Shown here in pieces: positions 11,721 through 23,869 of a stretch of DNA of 64,000 nt. Made by a program: the position numbers and the translations under genes. This DNA comes from Tetrastigma voinierianum (taxonomy: Eukaryota; Streptophyta; Magnoliopsida; Vitales; Vitaceae). Every line of letters begins with the position of its first letter. Positions within the stretch are counted from its first letter, which is position 1. The notes under the pieces were generated by a model. It had not been told where the DNA came from. It saw only the letters and a list, made by a program, of their open reading frames with translations, and ran no database searches. The stretch is taken from the NCBI GenBank assembly GCA_016808115.1, contig JAEQBH010000193.1:1612001-1676000 (forward strand), given 5' to 3'.

Positions 11721-13200
11721 AAGTAATTTTAGACTTCAAGACAAAGGAGCGTGCTCGTGGTACCTTAAAGTGGAGTTCCGATGGTTACGTCGTCTCCAAT
11801 CGAAAGCATGGGCTGATCGGAGTCCTGGGGGCGTGACACGTAGATAGTGTCCATCAGTGGACCGGTACACGCAAAGTACCTGGCCGACAAGTTAAGCCAA
11901 GCCATCCACACCGTATAAGAGGTCTCTAGACGTCACCTGATTGGCGAGAGATCTTCGTGGAGTTCCATCGCTTCCCGATTCTGTACATCCAAGTGGCACG
12001 AAGATCGCATCGTGGATCTTCTCGCCAATATTAATGAATGGATGAAGCAACACATTGAGACTTTTGCACCACGATGTCTCACGTAGCCCAGCAGTGTAAA
12101 GGTCGAGCATCGGGCCGCAGGCTACTTCCCCCCCAACCTTTAGAGGTAGCAGAGCTAGCTGAGCATCGCCACGGCTGGGATTTTATAACCCACTCGCCAC
12201 TGAAGACGCCGAGACATGATACGCAGATGGGTGATTGGGACCGGGCTCACTAAGCCCAAGACATTTCCCGGAACTCATGCATGACCTTCACTTTGAGGAA
12301 TTTTTACAAAGTTATACGTAAGGGTGATAATGTCGGCCACATGGAGCGCCGCATCCATAGTGTCGATATGGATCCCATAGTTTATGGCACGCTGAAGAGC
12401 CTCTGGGAGCACATGTGGATGCGTTTGATCATGAGCACCATCCGCTGCACGTATGCGGTCGGCCAAAGAGGAATTCATCCGTGCCTAGAGCACATGCCGA
12501 GCATGTGTCCTAGATCATAAGGGTTGCTGGGAGTAGCACTTACCCTTAGTAGAATTCACCAACAACAACAAGCATCGCTTAATATACATGGCAATTTTAT
12601 GAGGCTCTCTATATGGAGGCCAGCGCTCAGCCATCGCATTTGTTTGACTGAGCGGGAAAGAGCTCCATCACCTATCCGACCGATTAGAGACACTCCTGGA
12701 AGGTGGATTTGATACGACAAATGCCTTCTCACGGTCAAAGCTTCAAGCAAAGAGTTACACCGAAAACTACACAACCTATAGAGTTTGAGAGGTAAGCCAT
12801 CACGCTCTTCAAGGTGATGCCTAAGAGAGGAAAAGTGGGCCGTGTTTGGAAAGCGCAAGGGAAGCTGTCAGCCGAGGTGTATATCACCTTCGAGATACCG
12901 TGAGAGGGTGGGTATACAGACAATTACACTACTAATGAGTTTATCAGTGTCTACTTCAGGTGTTCCACGCCTAATGTTCGAAGTATACCCTGATCCAGCT
13001 CACGGGTGGATCGGGAGGTTTTTGTTGTCATGCGTATCGGACCTCGCAGGGAGTGGGACCAGGCGCATTTTGATAGTCGAGATCGTTCTTGCGTAATGCA
13101 AGACCGTGAGGCTAGTGAATGTGTCAGGGCAAGACCAAGAGTTGAGGAGGCAATGTAGGAACGTGAGGACACGATGCATACCGGTTATCCTTTCCTCTTT
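11721..13200 (+). pseudogene. E1 integrase
   Basis: The 1.5 kb after RNase H is heavily frameshifted. It ends with blocks diagnostic of the gypsy integrase C-terminus. 'VFHA' followed by 'PDPAHGW' is near 12960-13010 (family: VFHVSMLRKY...DPAH). A final block of 'EEAM' followed by 'YPFLFEDGG' type lies near 13148-13210, just before the polypurine tract. Between 11880 and 12850 the order and spacing fit the integrase core, but I could not place all three catalytic acidic residues. A chromodomain could not be identified. Confidence 0.7.
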
Positions 13201-13300
13201 GAGGATGGAGGTACATGGTTTTAGTCATTAAATGTTAAATGACTACTACATATACATGTGATAGTATATATATGTGTGTGAATTTCGGGATGAAATTCTT

Positions 13301-13315
13301 TTAAGGGGGGAAGAA
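13301..13315 (+). promoter_or_regulatory. E1 polypurine tract
   Basis: 'ttaaggggggaagaa' lies directly before the 3' LTR start TGTGAAAACC at 13316. This is the expected plus-strand priming site. Confidence 0.9.
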
Positions 13316-16300
13316 TGTGAAAACCCTGGTAATGCGAAACGAGAGTTTACCGTTACATATTGACGGTAAGTCTAGAAAATTCTCTAGATCTCAGATGATG
13401 ACGCGGATTACGTAGTTGAGTTTGTCTCACAAAATCTGGTGGGTACGTCAAATTTCACTGGATTCTAAGACATTTAATTTACATATTTCCTGAGAGCTTA
13501 ATGGATGAATCATAGAATGACATTTAAGTATATGGTCGGGTGCCATGGCTAATCAGAGGAGAAGACACACTTGGTACATGAGTGGGACCAAGTGTCATGC
13601 CCTCAATCCATGCATGAAGTTAGTGGTGATGTCTAGCCATCATAAGGAACACATGGCAAAGGTTTTTCCATGTGTCAAGGTGGCTTGCATGAGGAGTCCT
13701 ACAACTAGCCAAACCAGTTTTGGTGGTAGAGAATTCGGTGGAATAATCTGAAGAGAAGAAAGAAAGAAAGAAATAAGGAATGAAAAAGGAAGAAAATGAA
13801 GAGGTTGCCTACGCTTCAATTAGGTAGGTTTCTTCTCCTACTTGGGATACCTTTGTCTAAGGGTCATTCCATGGCCATGGAGATTAGCCCCAACATTGGG
13901 CATGAAAACGCTTGGAAACAAACTGCTGCGTGTTTCCTCGGTACATTTGGTTCTAGAAATCAAGTATTGGGAGAAGGCCGGAACCTCGAATGCGTATTAT
14001 GTTGGATTCAAGGTGCTTGCTATTTTTCTCTGAGCCGGGAAATCTCGGAAAAAATTCCGCTTGCATGATTATTTCTCGTCGAAGTAACATGCAATTTTTA
14101 TGAGGATAATGTTAGTATGAATGTCGCTAGCTAGTAACCGAAAATTCAATTTGTAATAGATTATTTCGGTTGGAAAAACATGCTTTTATGAAGATACCGT
14201 TGTTTCTTTTATGCATGTTGTTTTTCTGAGTTGGAAATCTGGAAAAAAATCTAGTTTGCATGATTATTTCTTGGTTGAGTAACATGTAGTTTTTGTGAGG
14301 ATAATGTTAGTGTATGCATGCTATTTTTTTGAGTTGGAAATTTGGAAAAAAAAAATCCTGTTTACATGATTATTTCTTGGTTGAGTAACATGCAATTTTA
14401 TGAGGATAATGTTGGTGCATGCACGCCGCTTTCCTCAGATAGAAAACAGAAAAATTCAAGTTGCATGTTGATTTTTGGTTTTGAATAAACATACAATTTT
14501 TATGGAATAAGATGCTGGTATGCGTGTATGTCGAATACATCAACATGGATATTGTGTGGGTAGAAAAGCACGCATGAAACACGTGAATACCATGCAAAAG
14601 AGTCGTAGCCCGGCTCCAACCCGACTGGCGGATCCAAACCCCAAGTCCTAAGGTTAGCCGGTTCCACTTATATCACTTTATCAAAATCATTTATCAAAAC
14701 ACAGTGATGTTTTTGTTCTCAAATTCGCTGGTGATTTCACTCAAAGGGCCCATAAACATTTACAAATTCTATGCAATTCCTAGGCCCATTAACATTACAT
14801 TTATACAAAAGTACAATTTCTATAAAGGCATATCGCCTTTCAAATGATTTACAAAAAATGTATGTTCGTAGTTCAAAATTGTTTTCTACAAAATATCAAT
14901 GTTAAAAAATGGAGTGAATGCATATGCTCTGGAACATACCCGCAATTCTTTCTATGACTCGACGCCTCGATTCGCCTTCATTCCTATTTCTCCAATAACT
15001 ATCAATCACTCAGCACTGGGCATTGATAAAATAATACGCCTAAGCATTCTTTCATGCTTAAATGTTTAATACACCTATTCTTCGATTTCGTGGGCTTAAG
15101 TAAATCATGCGCTTTACTAAGCAAACAAACTTTCAAATCTTTTTGGATGATCAATGTCAATACAATACATATACTTATTTCATATACAATCATTTATGGT
15201 TCATTGATCATCTCAAATATGCACTTTCATATGTTATAAATCATTGATAACCAAATCATGCATTTCACAATGCTCTTTTCATTTCAATTTGCAATCATGC
15301 TTTTCAATACCAATATGCAAACAATCCAAAGTCAATTCAGTTATGCCCTTAATGAATTTAACCTATGTTTCTGTGATAGCTGCACATCAGATCACCAAAG
15401 ACCTGGCCCCATCTTCAGGCTACAGCACAAGATAAAACATTTGTTTTATAACACGCCTTATCCCACCGACCGACCGTTATGCAAAAATCAATTAGCGAAC
15501 ACTACCGATACCGCCCTACCGGGCTACGATGGGGAGAGACACATCAATATGTTTGTTCGCAAGCATCGGCTTAATTCTGACCTTTATTGGTATACCAAAT
15601 CTATCCTTAATGCAAATTAAACTAACATTCTATTATGCCAACAAATCCTTATATCAAAATACAGTACAATATGTACATTTGTATAAATAGTTCATTTTCA
15701 ATAATCATGCAATTTTCATATGCAAACATTTCACAATCATTTGCCTCAAATCAATTAAAACAAATCAATATGCTTTTCTTATGCATTTAGAACAAACATT
15801 TCAAATATTGAAACGAATAGAGAAGATAGAAATTCAACCAATCTATCTCTTTCTTGCCCTTCATTGTCAACTTCGATCCCAGGTTAGGTGATCCTCATCG
15901 CCCCCAAGAAATCACACATATCACATTTAGTGAACCAGCACTAATCACACTTAACGAATATCGCGCTTCGCTGGAGTACAAGAAGGTACCTAGCATATTT
16001 TTCACTCTTAGTTTCATTCTTTAATCGAACCCCCATTAATCATTTATTGTGGTCCTTAAACTATCTACGAATACGAAGACTTTCTAACAAAATCTAAAAA
16101 TTTCGCTATGAATGCTTGTCTACGCTCACGGCGCAGCACTCGCTACTGCTATACGTAGCAAAGCTACACCGTGGCGCACCGAGGTGCCCTCAGCACCTCG
16201 GGCCTCGCCACGCTAGGCATCCCGATCGGCGCAGGCCACCCCGCATGGGCCCCACGCCGTGGTGTGGGCCCGAATGCTCGAGATTTCGCTGTCGCTTTGC

Positions 16301-17743
16301 TTTTTTCTCCAAAAATCCTCAAAATCCCAAAATAAATCATGGGAATCACTCCCAAAGGCATTCTAATATCATCCTAAACTAACCATGATCAAAACCCATG
16401 GATGGATTAGGGTTTTTCTAACCCAAACATCATTTAAAGTGAAATTTAGTGGTTTGGTTCTACCTCAAATCCTTGTACTTGAAGCCTTAGCTTTTTTACT
16501 TCTTCTTCTCAGAAGATCTTATTGTAAAAAACATGGAAAGTGATTCTTGCATCAACCCCACCCTTCCCAAAACCCCGCCCTCCTCACTCCCCCTCTCTTC
16601 TCAAATACGGTCATACCAAATGACACTCTAAGACCACTTTTGGTCTTATTTCCCATTTTAAGTGTAAGGTCATGTTTGTCTTACACACAAATTTCCATTT
16701 CTCATTTTTCCTTGTCTTCATTTCACTTCCATTTCATTTAATTCACTTGTATTTAAGTTTATTCTATCTCTTGACCCAGTCCTTATTTTGCCAAACTTCA
16801 AATTTTCTTTTTTTCACTTGGGTTTATTTTTGTGTTCAATCAATTCTCATTGAGCATATAATATTTAATCCTGCTCACATATTCATTATACATTTCACAA
16901 TCTAACAAATTCCATCGGGCTTTCCTAAACTGCTTAGTCTAATTCATACCCTGTAATATATAATAAAATTATTATAAAATTTAGGGCATTGCTAACATAA
17001 AGCATTCATTAGCATTGCATGTGCACGGGGACTTCACGTAAATCGAATGTGAGTGCATGACATGGCTTTTGAATCAAGCGATTTCTATCAGAGGGTTGTC
17101 CACCAATATGTTCAGAGTATGTCCAATAAAAATATATCGGAGGGTCAGTCTACTGGGTCATTTTCTGAGCATGTCTAATAAAAAATACTCTGAGGGCGGT
17201 CCAACTATATTATCATAAGCATCCAATAAAACTGAACAAAAAATATTTTGTTTTGGAACAGCTTTCACACACGGCAAATGCACAAAGCGAGAGAGTCATA
17301 CGGGCTCGAGGCAAGGGGCAAGGCATGTGATCATTCATGTAGAAATATTCATATTTTTACTGAATGTGTGCGAATATGTGAACATGGCATGGCATGTGCA
17401 CTTAGTGGGAGAAATTTTTAGGGAGATTTTCTACTAGCATTGCTCACCCTGTCAGGTAAAATATTTTTCGTGTACCAGGTACACCGGAGACAAAAATGTC
17501 CAAGAAATTAGTTGAGAAAGGCCGTATTTAGCTTTGTCCTGTATCCTGTAAATTTTGGGTAGAAAAACCTAGTTTCTATTTATGTAAAAAGAATAGAGTT
17601 GTAATTAAACTCATTTTGTATAAGAAATACAGTTCCGATAAGGTTTCACCAGGTTTCATATGCCCTTGAAATAAAAAGGTTGTTTTATACTGAATTTAAG
17701 GCTTATTGGAAAATAAATAAATAAATGACCTCCGAATCGACGC
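13316..17743 (+). repeat. E1 3' LTR, interrupted
   Basis: It starts TGTGAAAACC at 13316 and matches the 5' LTR as far as about 14600. A 2.4 kb insertion follows (14601-16997). The LTR resumes at 16998 ('attagcattgcatgtgca') and runs to 17743, where TACAT (17744-17748) follows. Without the insert it is about 2.0 kb, like the 5' copy. Confidence 0.85.
14601..16997 (-). mobile_element. Solo-LTR-like insertion in the E1 3' LTR (family S)
   Basis: The boundaries come from comparing the two E1 LTRs. Flanks AAAAG (14596-14600) and TAAAG (16998-17002) form an imperfect 5-bp duplication. Read on the minus strand it begins 'tgttagcaatgccctaaatt' and continues with a TA-rich 'ataataattttattatata' block. 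The insertion at 27250-30296 starts with the same kind of block and ends similarly. No coding sequence is seen. A GC-rich segment at 16110-16290 gives only spurious reading frames. Confidence 0.6.
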
Positions 17744-17748
17744 TACAT

Positions 17749-18808
17749 ATTTCCCAAAAGGATCGTCTATCACTTGCTAAAACTTGTTGTAATATTTCGA
17801 GGTTCTTTGTGGAAAATGAAGGGCGACTCTATCGGGGTTTTTCCAAGCTAAAGAGTCTATTGGATGCCTCATCATCTCACCTTCATGCAACCATTACCAT
17901 GCCATTTCATGAAGGCCTCGGCGACATATGTAACCTCTAAGTCTCTGGGTTTTAAGGGAAAATAACGCAATACCTTAGCAGAATTTTTTTTTCTTTGATG
18001 ACTGATTGAACTCATATGTAGGATGAACATCACTTGATTTCCATCTAGAGACACCACACACAATACACTCATTCGCATTTGCATGCTCTTTTGAATACAA
18101 CATACAATCTGAGGGGTATGCATCAATCTTAATATAATGGAGGCCAAGCTCATGGAGCACTTTTTTTGTTTCGTAATAATTGCTTGGCAATGTCTCACCC
18201 TTAGGAAGAGCCTCCTTCAACAATTCAAGTAACATTGTAAATGACTTATTGCTCCATCCATTAAGACACTTCATATGAAATAGTCTTATGGTAAAAGACA
18301 AGTTTGTAAATTTTTTACACTCTGGATATAATTCATGCTCATATTCCCTCAACAAATTATAAAATTTGTTTGCATTCTCATTCAATATCGATTCAAACTC
18401 CTCATGAACATGTGGACTTCTTTCAAATTCCTCATTTGGAATTGACATTCCAAATGCTTCATTTAACATTTCTTCCATCTCATCATGCATATCACACTCA
18501 TTAGTGCCACTATTGCAAGTATTTGTAGATTCATAAAACTCATATTCCCCATGCATCAACCATCACACATAATTTCTAGCTATCCCATTGTCTAACAAAT
18601 GGTCATACATAGTTTCTCGCTTTTGCTGTAGACAATTATTGCAACGAATGCAAGGAAATGGGAGCATTTCTTTTCCCGATGCATTATTAAAGGCAAAGTC
18701 TAAGAACTGTGAGACTCCTATCTCATATTCATTGCTTACTCTTGACTTTTGCATCGAACTCTTATCTATTGACATGTTTATCGTATCTCTGCAAATTAAA
18801 TCATTCAA
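17749..18808 (-). pseudogene. CACTA transposase, N-terminal part (Transpos_assoc and start of the TNP2-like domain)
   Basis: The minus-strand frames begin with a segment typical of the Transpos_assoc domain: 'SNEYEIGVSQFLDFAFNNA' followed by the cysteine motif CIRCNNC. After one in-frame TGA near 18560 the frame stays open for 194 codons. That stretch includes 'YPECKKFTNLSFTIRLFHMK' and a second Cys motif, ECIVCGVSRWK, both usual in plant CACTA transposases. Near 17950 a frameshift is needed to follow the 'VLRYFPLKPR' block, and a further segment runs on to 17749. There it stops inside the sequence for the transposase core, at the TACAT target duplication of E1. The gene continues at 3623 on the other side of E1. 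In a working element the protein would cut and join the transposon ends in the nucleus. This copy is dead. Confidence 0.85.
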
Positions 18809-20684
18809 TCACATAACAATGAATCTTCCTATCATCTTGTAATGAATGGTGATATTTCTGAAAATACTTCAAACTCTATATCAAGTAGTGGTTCCTATCC
18901 CATTTAGAAATACATAATTCCTATGAATCAATCACCAACATGCTTAGTTTCATTTTGAGGAAATTTCGGCAACATTTCCCTATAGTTCTCCAAGTACACG
19001 AAATGGCCAAGGTATAAACATATTATTGGTTAGCTTAACTAAACAGTTAACAATATGCCTCCTTGTCCAAATATGCACCCAAAGAACAAGAGAATTAATG
19101 TTGAAATTTATTTAAATGATAAAGCATAAGCGTGTGATTTCATAGATGTTATGTATTTCTAAACTTTCCAAATAGACAATTCAAGCATCATTAGTAGACA
19201 ATTTCACCAATCATATGCAAAAACATTTAAGTTGAAAACTCTAAATTGACAATGAGTAAATGATAGTAAATGAATGACAAACAATATTAGAAAGAATTAC
19301 ATAAAAACACACCATGAGACTAACATATCCAAAAATGTATACAAAGAAATTACTAACATGTAAGGACTTACAATGCATCATATATACTTAGTTAATGTAC
19401 CTAATAGTAATTTTCCCTCGCATTTTGAAGCATAAATCACATTTGCTATAACTCTTAAATAGCGGTGAAAGTAATTCAATAGGATAACCAAAATCGCCTG
19501 TACTTAATAACAAGTCGAAATGTAACACAAACCCACAAATTTCGCTTCAACCAGTAAGAGACCCAAAAATGCATGTGGATGACCGAAAATCAAGATAGCC
19601 TTATAACCAAGTCAAACAGGTCCTAAAACCCAATACCAAATTGGAAGCTAATATTCAATACCTAAAATGGGGCTGAACTATACTCTAAAATCGATTCTTA
19701 GCAATTCTACAATTTCCCAGTCTCAAAGCAGTCCCAAACCACCCTAACCTGCTTTTGAACCAAATGGACCCTAGCAATTGCCTTAATTTCTACCAAATCC
19801 TAATCAAAACGGTTTTGAACTAAAGCCAAAACCGATTCTTAGCAATTTCTAGCAATTTCCCAAATCCTTAGGTTAGGTCCCAAATGGACCCTAACTGTTT
19901 TGAACCAAACGAACCCTAGCAATTGCCTTAATTTCTACCAAACCCTAATAAAATTAGTTTTGAACTAGAGCTAAAACTACTCTTAGCAACAGCAATTTCC
20001 CCCAACCTAAAGTCAGTCCTAAATGCAATTCCCAATTGTTTTCAAACTAAACGAACCTAATTGTTTTGAACCAAACGAACCCTAGCAATTTCCCCAATTT
20101 CTACCAAATCCTAACCAAAACAGTTTTGAACTAGAGCCAAAACTGAATATTAGCAATTTCTAGAAGTTGTCCAAATCTTTAGGTTCGGTCCCAAACGGAC
20201 CCTAACAATTGCCCTAATTTCTACCAAATCCTAACCAAAACAGTTTTTGAACTAGAGCCAAATCTGATTCTTAGCAGTTTCTAGCAATTTCCCAAATCCT
20301 TAGGTTAGGTCCCAAACGGACCCTAATTGTCTCCTAACTAAAACAACACAGTGGGAAAAATACCAACAAGACATACACAAATAGAAAATGAGTGGAATAG
20401 AACAAGAAGAAAGGGAGAAAACTTACAAAAGATGCAGAAAAATCTGCCTTATAGAGAGAAAAATGCAAAATGAAAGCCTAGTCACGTAGAATATGAGCTG
20501 TAGAGTCCAAAAATCAAAGTCTTACAAACTCTAAAATGTAAAGATTCACAAGAAGAAATTAGGGTTTCTAGGTTTTCTTGTTATAAGCATATTAATGAGG
20601 AGCAAAATAGCGAGTAGGGGCTAGAAATGAAAATTTATAGTCTTTTCTCACACGAACCTGTCGACAAGGATTACTACCCAAAAG
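18809..20684 (-). other. 5' region of the CACTA element, no gene
   Basis: This lies upstream of the transposase start. From 18843 to 19640 it is AT-rich and I see nothing in it. From 19640 to 20340 there are diverged tandem repeats. From 20340 to 20684 there is A-rich unique sequence. It presumably holds the promoter and the 5' end of the transposon, but the terminal repeat was not recognised. Confidence 0.5.
19640..20340. repeat. Diverged tandem repeats of about 120-165 bp
   Basis: The units share 'aatttctaccaaatcctaa', 'gttttgaactagagcc', 'ttcttagcaatttctagc' and 'ggtcccaaacggaccctaa'. The 'taccaaatcc' landmark occurs at 19791, 19936 (variant), 20102 and 20222. The repeats lie in the 5' flank of the transposase gene, where CACTA elements often carry subterminal repeats. 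Confidence 0.8.
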
Positions 20685-21786
20685 TGTGCTTGCTTTTATA
20701 TTAACACTCTGGCGTTTCGGTGCACTTTTGTGTAGTAATTGGCCTAATTAACCCAATTGGCATATTAAGGACCTAGCAATGCTACTAATCAAATTTTGTG
20801 GCAAATTTGGTTGTTTTTAGGGACTTTATATCTTGAGGATAGAGATTCAAGTCAAGGCATGAAGAATCCAATAAGTAGCTCGTAGTTGAAAAGCATAGTA
20901 GCTAAGTGAAAAGCATAAGCGTAACATGCATAAGTAAGCCTTGGTCACCCCGCAAGGATTAATTTTCGCAGCCCCATGAATTTCTCAAGGGGGTTGCGTA
21001 CTTGCAACCCCCTCACAAATCTACCGCGAACCTTCCTACTTGGACTTTTTATTTTTATTTTTTTCCACTTTCTCCTCATGTAACAGTGTTAAGGAGTTGT
21101 AGATTTTGGTAATTGTAAGGGGGTTTGGTGTTATAAACAGCCCAAAAGACTTTGTAAATATTCGCTTCACATCCGCAAAGCATACAAAAAGGTTCCAATT
21201 TTTTCTCTCGTTTCTTCCCTTCTCGATGCCCAAACAACCTCCGGTAATAGTGGTGAACGCCAAAACCTTCATTTCCTTGGAGTAAAGAAAACTAGATGAA
21301 GGTTCCGGATGAAAAGATGGGGTTTTCCATGTTTTAATGGAGGTATTTTCCACCATTAATGGTTTCTTTGCAAACATTGGTTTTAATCCCTCTCTGCTAC
21401 CTTGAATGATCCGTATCTGGATGTTTTTCTCTCTCTCTTTGGGTTCGATGCTTACTGTTGCTGCACCCATCGACATTCGCTAATTATCAATCTATGCGTA
21501 AGAGTCGGAAGGCTTATCTGATGTTTTATTCTTCCTTCAAATCTGTCTGATCCCTTCATTCACCTTGAATGGTTAGTATTCGCAAGCTCGTGGCTCATTG
21601 GATACTTATCGCTAGATTCAGTGATGTTCGTTAGTTATCATTTATGGACCATGGAAGCGTGAGTCATGAGATGTTCTTCACTCCGCTCCAAGACCATTAA
21701 CGGAAGCAAATACCAATTTTTCAAGGATATTTATTTAGTGGTCGCTTATTATAGCTAAACCAAGAATCAATTCGGGAGATAACTAT
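20685..21786 (+). mobile_element. Repeat family R, copy 3, left part
   Basis: This shares with copies 1 and 2 the 'gtgtagtaattggcctaattaaccc' type block near 20730, the following 'cacattaagg/catattaagg' and the 'atagctaaac' block near 21751. It breaks at 21786, where E2 begins, and resumes at 34022 with the expected next block. Total length without E2 is about 1.43 kb. The weak 146-codon antisense frame at 21036-21476 is not conserved in the other copies and is not called. Confidence 0.65.
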
Positions 21787-23744
21787 TGCGACATCCCTCG
21801 ATCTCCTGGGTCCGCTGGACTACTCGCCAACCCGAACACTTCGCGGAATGTCGAGCGACCCGACATTTTTCATGAAAATTCCATGAGTTCTTGTAACGGA
21901 GCTCTACCCAAATACAATACCTACATATCCCGGTCCCAAACAAGCAATATATCCAATATATCCAAATACATGAGTAATACTACCACTCTCGGGGCTCCAT
22001 AAATAATACTCAATATACATACCAACTACTTAATCCAACTATATACCCAATAGTTACAAGAGTTAATATGTTTTTATTCTTATACAACATATATCAAACT
22101 TTATAGTTCTAATACATGTAAATCGTGAACCAAAGCCACAACTCTGGCTTAACTTCGCCTCTAGGGACTCCAGCTCGCCCTCGCACGCTCCTTGTACCTG
22201 CAAAAATAATATCCTCGATTGCATGGTAGCTAATGCTCGCAGAGCGGGAAATCACTTGCCGGCCACTCACCACCGTGCTGCCAGCTGTTCCAAATTAAAC
22301 GCACATTCAAGCAAATGCATGATCCTACTTGAATGTTTACATGACCAACTCCGGGGATCCCGAGTCCTTCACCGACTTCACACTCGCCTAAGCCTCGTAT
22401 GAGAATATTATGTTCATCAAGGGATCACCGATGTTTTGAATTGTGGACCATCTCCAATGTTACATTTAGCGACTAATTCCGATGTATATCAATCTGGGGC
22501 CGCCTCCGACGATTGATATTTTTAGTGTGGACTACCTCCGATCACTTTAAGCCTTAGGACAACCCTCCGAACCATTCTTTCTCAGACTGCCTCATGCACT
22601 AACCCTATAGTCCTAGATGTTCCAAAGGTATATGGAACGCATGTATGCCAATTCCAATACAACCTAATCACATGCAAATATGTAAACATGCACATATCCA
22701 CATAATAGCTAATCACACAATCATGTCATGTAAATTATCATTTCATACATCAAAATTCAAATTTCACTGGGCTAATGATCAAACACGAGCAACTCACCAA
22801 TCACTCTCGACCAAACACATTTTCGTCATCAAAAATATATTTTTGTGAACACTACGGAATATGAAACCCCTATCTATCATCTCCGACAAATCGACAAATC
22901 ACCTGGGCTCAATTCAGAACCCGCATTTCTACCATTTCCTGGCCACATTCCAATCAATACACGCTTTATCACAAATTTTATAAAATAAAAACCCCAAAAG
23001 CCCCACGATTACGCTACGAACACGGGGATTCCATAAAATTATATCAATCTCGATCCTGCTGGGTTCGTGGGACTGATCAAACAGCCCTCACCACTATTCG
23101 ACTCAAACATTTACGCTTGTACTTAGAAGAATGAATAAAACCCAAGTAGGGAGAAACCCCAATCTCCCTAGTTCGAGGAAACCCTAACCGGCACCACGCT
23201 AAGCCCGCGAGCACTCTTCTGCCTCGAAGATCACCGACTGGCCGATCTTCATAGAATCTAGAGAGAAGCCTAAGCTTTTCTCTCAAAACGAATTTATAAC
23301 GGCTCTCCCCCTTTTCTTTCACGCTCCTTTCTTTTTATCGAGAAGACTCGCCACTGCTCCTTATTTTGGCCTTTTTTCATTTAATCCAATTAAATCACTC
23401 ACCCCTTCTTTCAGTTTCGACATTCGACACTATTTCGCCTTTCGGCCCATTTCATCATTTCTCTACTCATACCACTTATGGTACATGATTACTCGTTATG
23501 TGTGACTTTCGTCGCATCGAAAATCGCTTACTTCAAGACCAAACGCGATGCTCAAAACGTACAACTCCGACTATCTCGGATTCTACTAATTGCGTGTTAA
23601 TTGTTTTTCGAGACGATTCAACTATGAAACCGTCATTATCTAAAATCTAGAGAATAAATTATGGATTTTTAACCTAAATTAACAACTTTAGAATCGAATT
23701 AATGATTTTGCCATTTTTCCAGAATCGGGAATTTCTGCCCTACA
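21787..23744 (-). repeat. E2 3' LTR
   Basis: This matches 31993-34021. Shared blocks include 'cccaaatacaatacctacat', 'ccaatagttacaagagtta', 'cctcgtatgagaatattatg' and 'aaaccccaaaagccccacga'. It starts TG at 21787 on the plus strand and ends CCCTACA at 23744. Two short frames inside it (22645-22848 and 23077-23322) are not coding. Confidence 0.9.
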
Positions 23745-23765
23745 TTCTCCTCAAAGGAATTTCGC
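23745..23765 (-). promoter_or_regulatory. E2 polypurine tract
   Basis: On the minus strand 'aaattcctttgaggaga' stands immediately before the 3' LTR start, which is the expected position. Confidence 0.8.
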
Positions 23766-23869
23766 CCAAATTGACAATTACAATCAATCACATGCGTATG
23801 CAACGTGTATTCTACCATGCATGTAAACAGTCATTTAAATCTTAAACGACTAAACAACGTACCTTCATC

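Larger units (their letters stand above)
3629..17743 (+). mobile_element. Element E1: complete Ty3/gypsy LTR retrotransposon nested in the CACTA element
   Basis: E1 has all the parts of an LTR retrotransposon in order: 5' LTR (3629-5628), primer site (5634), gag (6012), protease, reverse transcriptase, RNase H, integrase (to about 13200), polypurine tract (13301-13315) and 3' LTR (13316-17743). It is flanked by TACAT at 3624-3628 and 17744-17748, the 5-bp duplication usual for this class. The gag and pol order and sequence type resemble the Tekay/Del group of chromoviruses, although I could not identify a chromodomain. Three later insertions enlarge it: two copies of one unclassified repeat in gag-pol, and a solo-LTR-like piece in the 3' LTR. 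Stops and frameshifts in every gene make it non-autonomous. Confidence 0.85.
1000..20684 (-). mobile_element. CACTA (En/Spm) DNA transposon, split by a nested retrotransposon
   Basis: Transposase domains of the plant CACTA superfamily occur in the correct order on the minus strand. The N-terminal part lies at 18808-17749 and the C-terminal part at 3623-1160. The gap between them is exactly element E1 (3629-17743) with its TACAT duplication, so one transposon was interrupted. The outer limits are approximate. I could not find a convincing pair of terminal inverted repeats beginning CACTA. The left end abuts a gypsy LTR and the right end abuts an unclassified repeat. The element cannot be autonomous, because its transposase is split and carries stops and frameshifts. 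Confidence 0.75.

Noticed and set aside
12880..13200. Chromodomain at the end of E1 integrase
   Set aside because: The tail has the usual integrase end blocks, but no aromatic-cage pattern could be made out through the frameshifts.
20685..20745. CACTA terminal repeat at 'cttttgtgtagta'
   Set aside because: The same block occurs in repeat R copy 1 ('ctttttgtgtactaat'), so it belongs to R rather than to the CACTA end.
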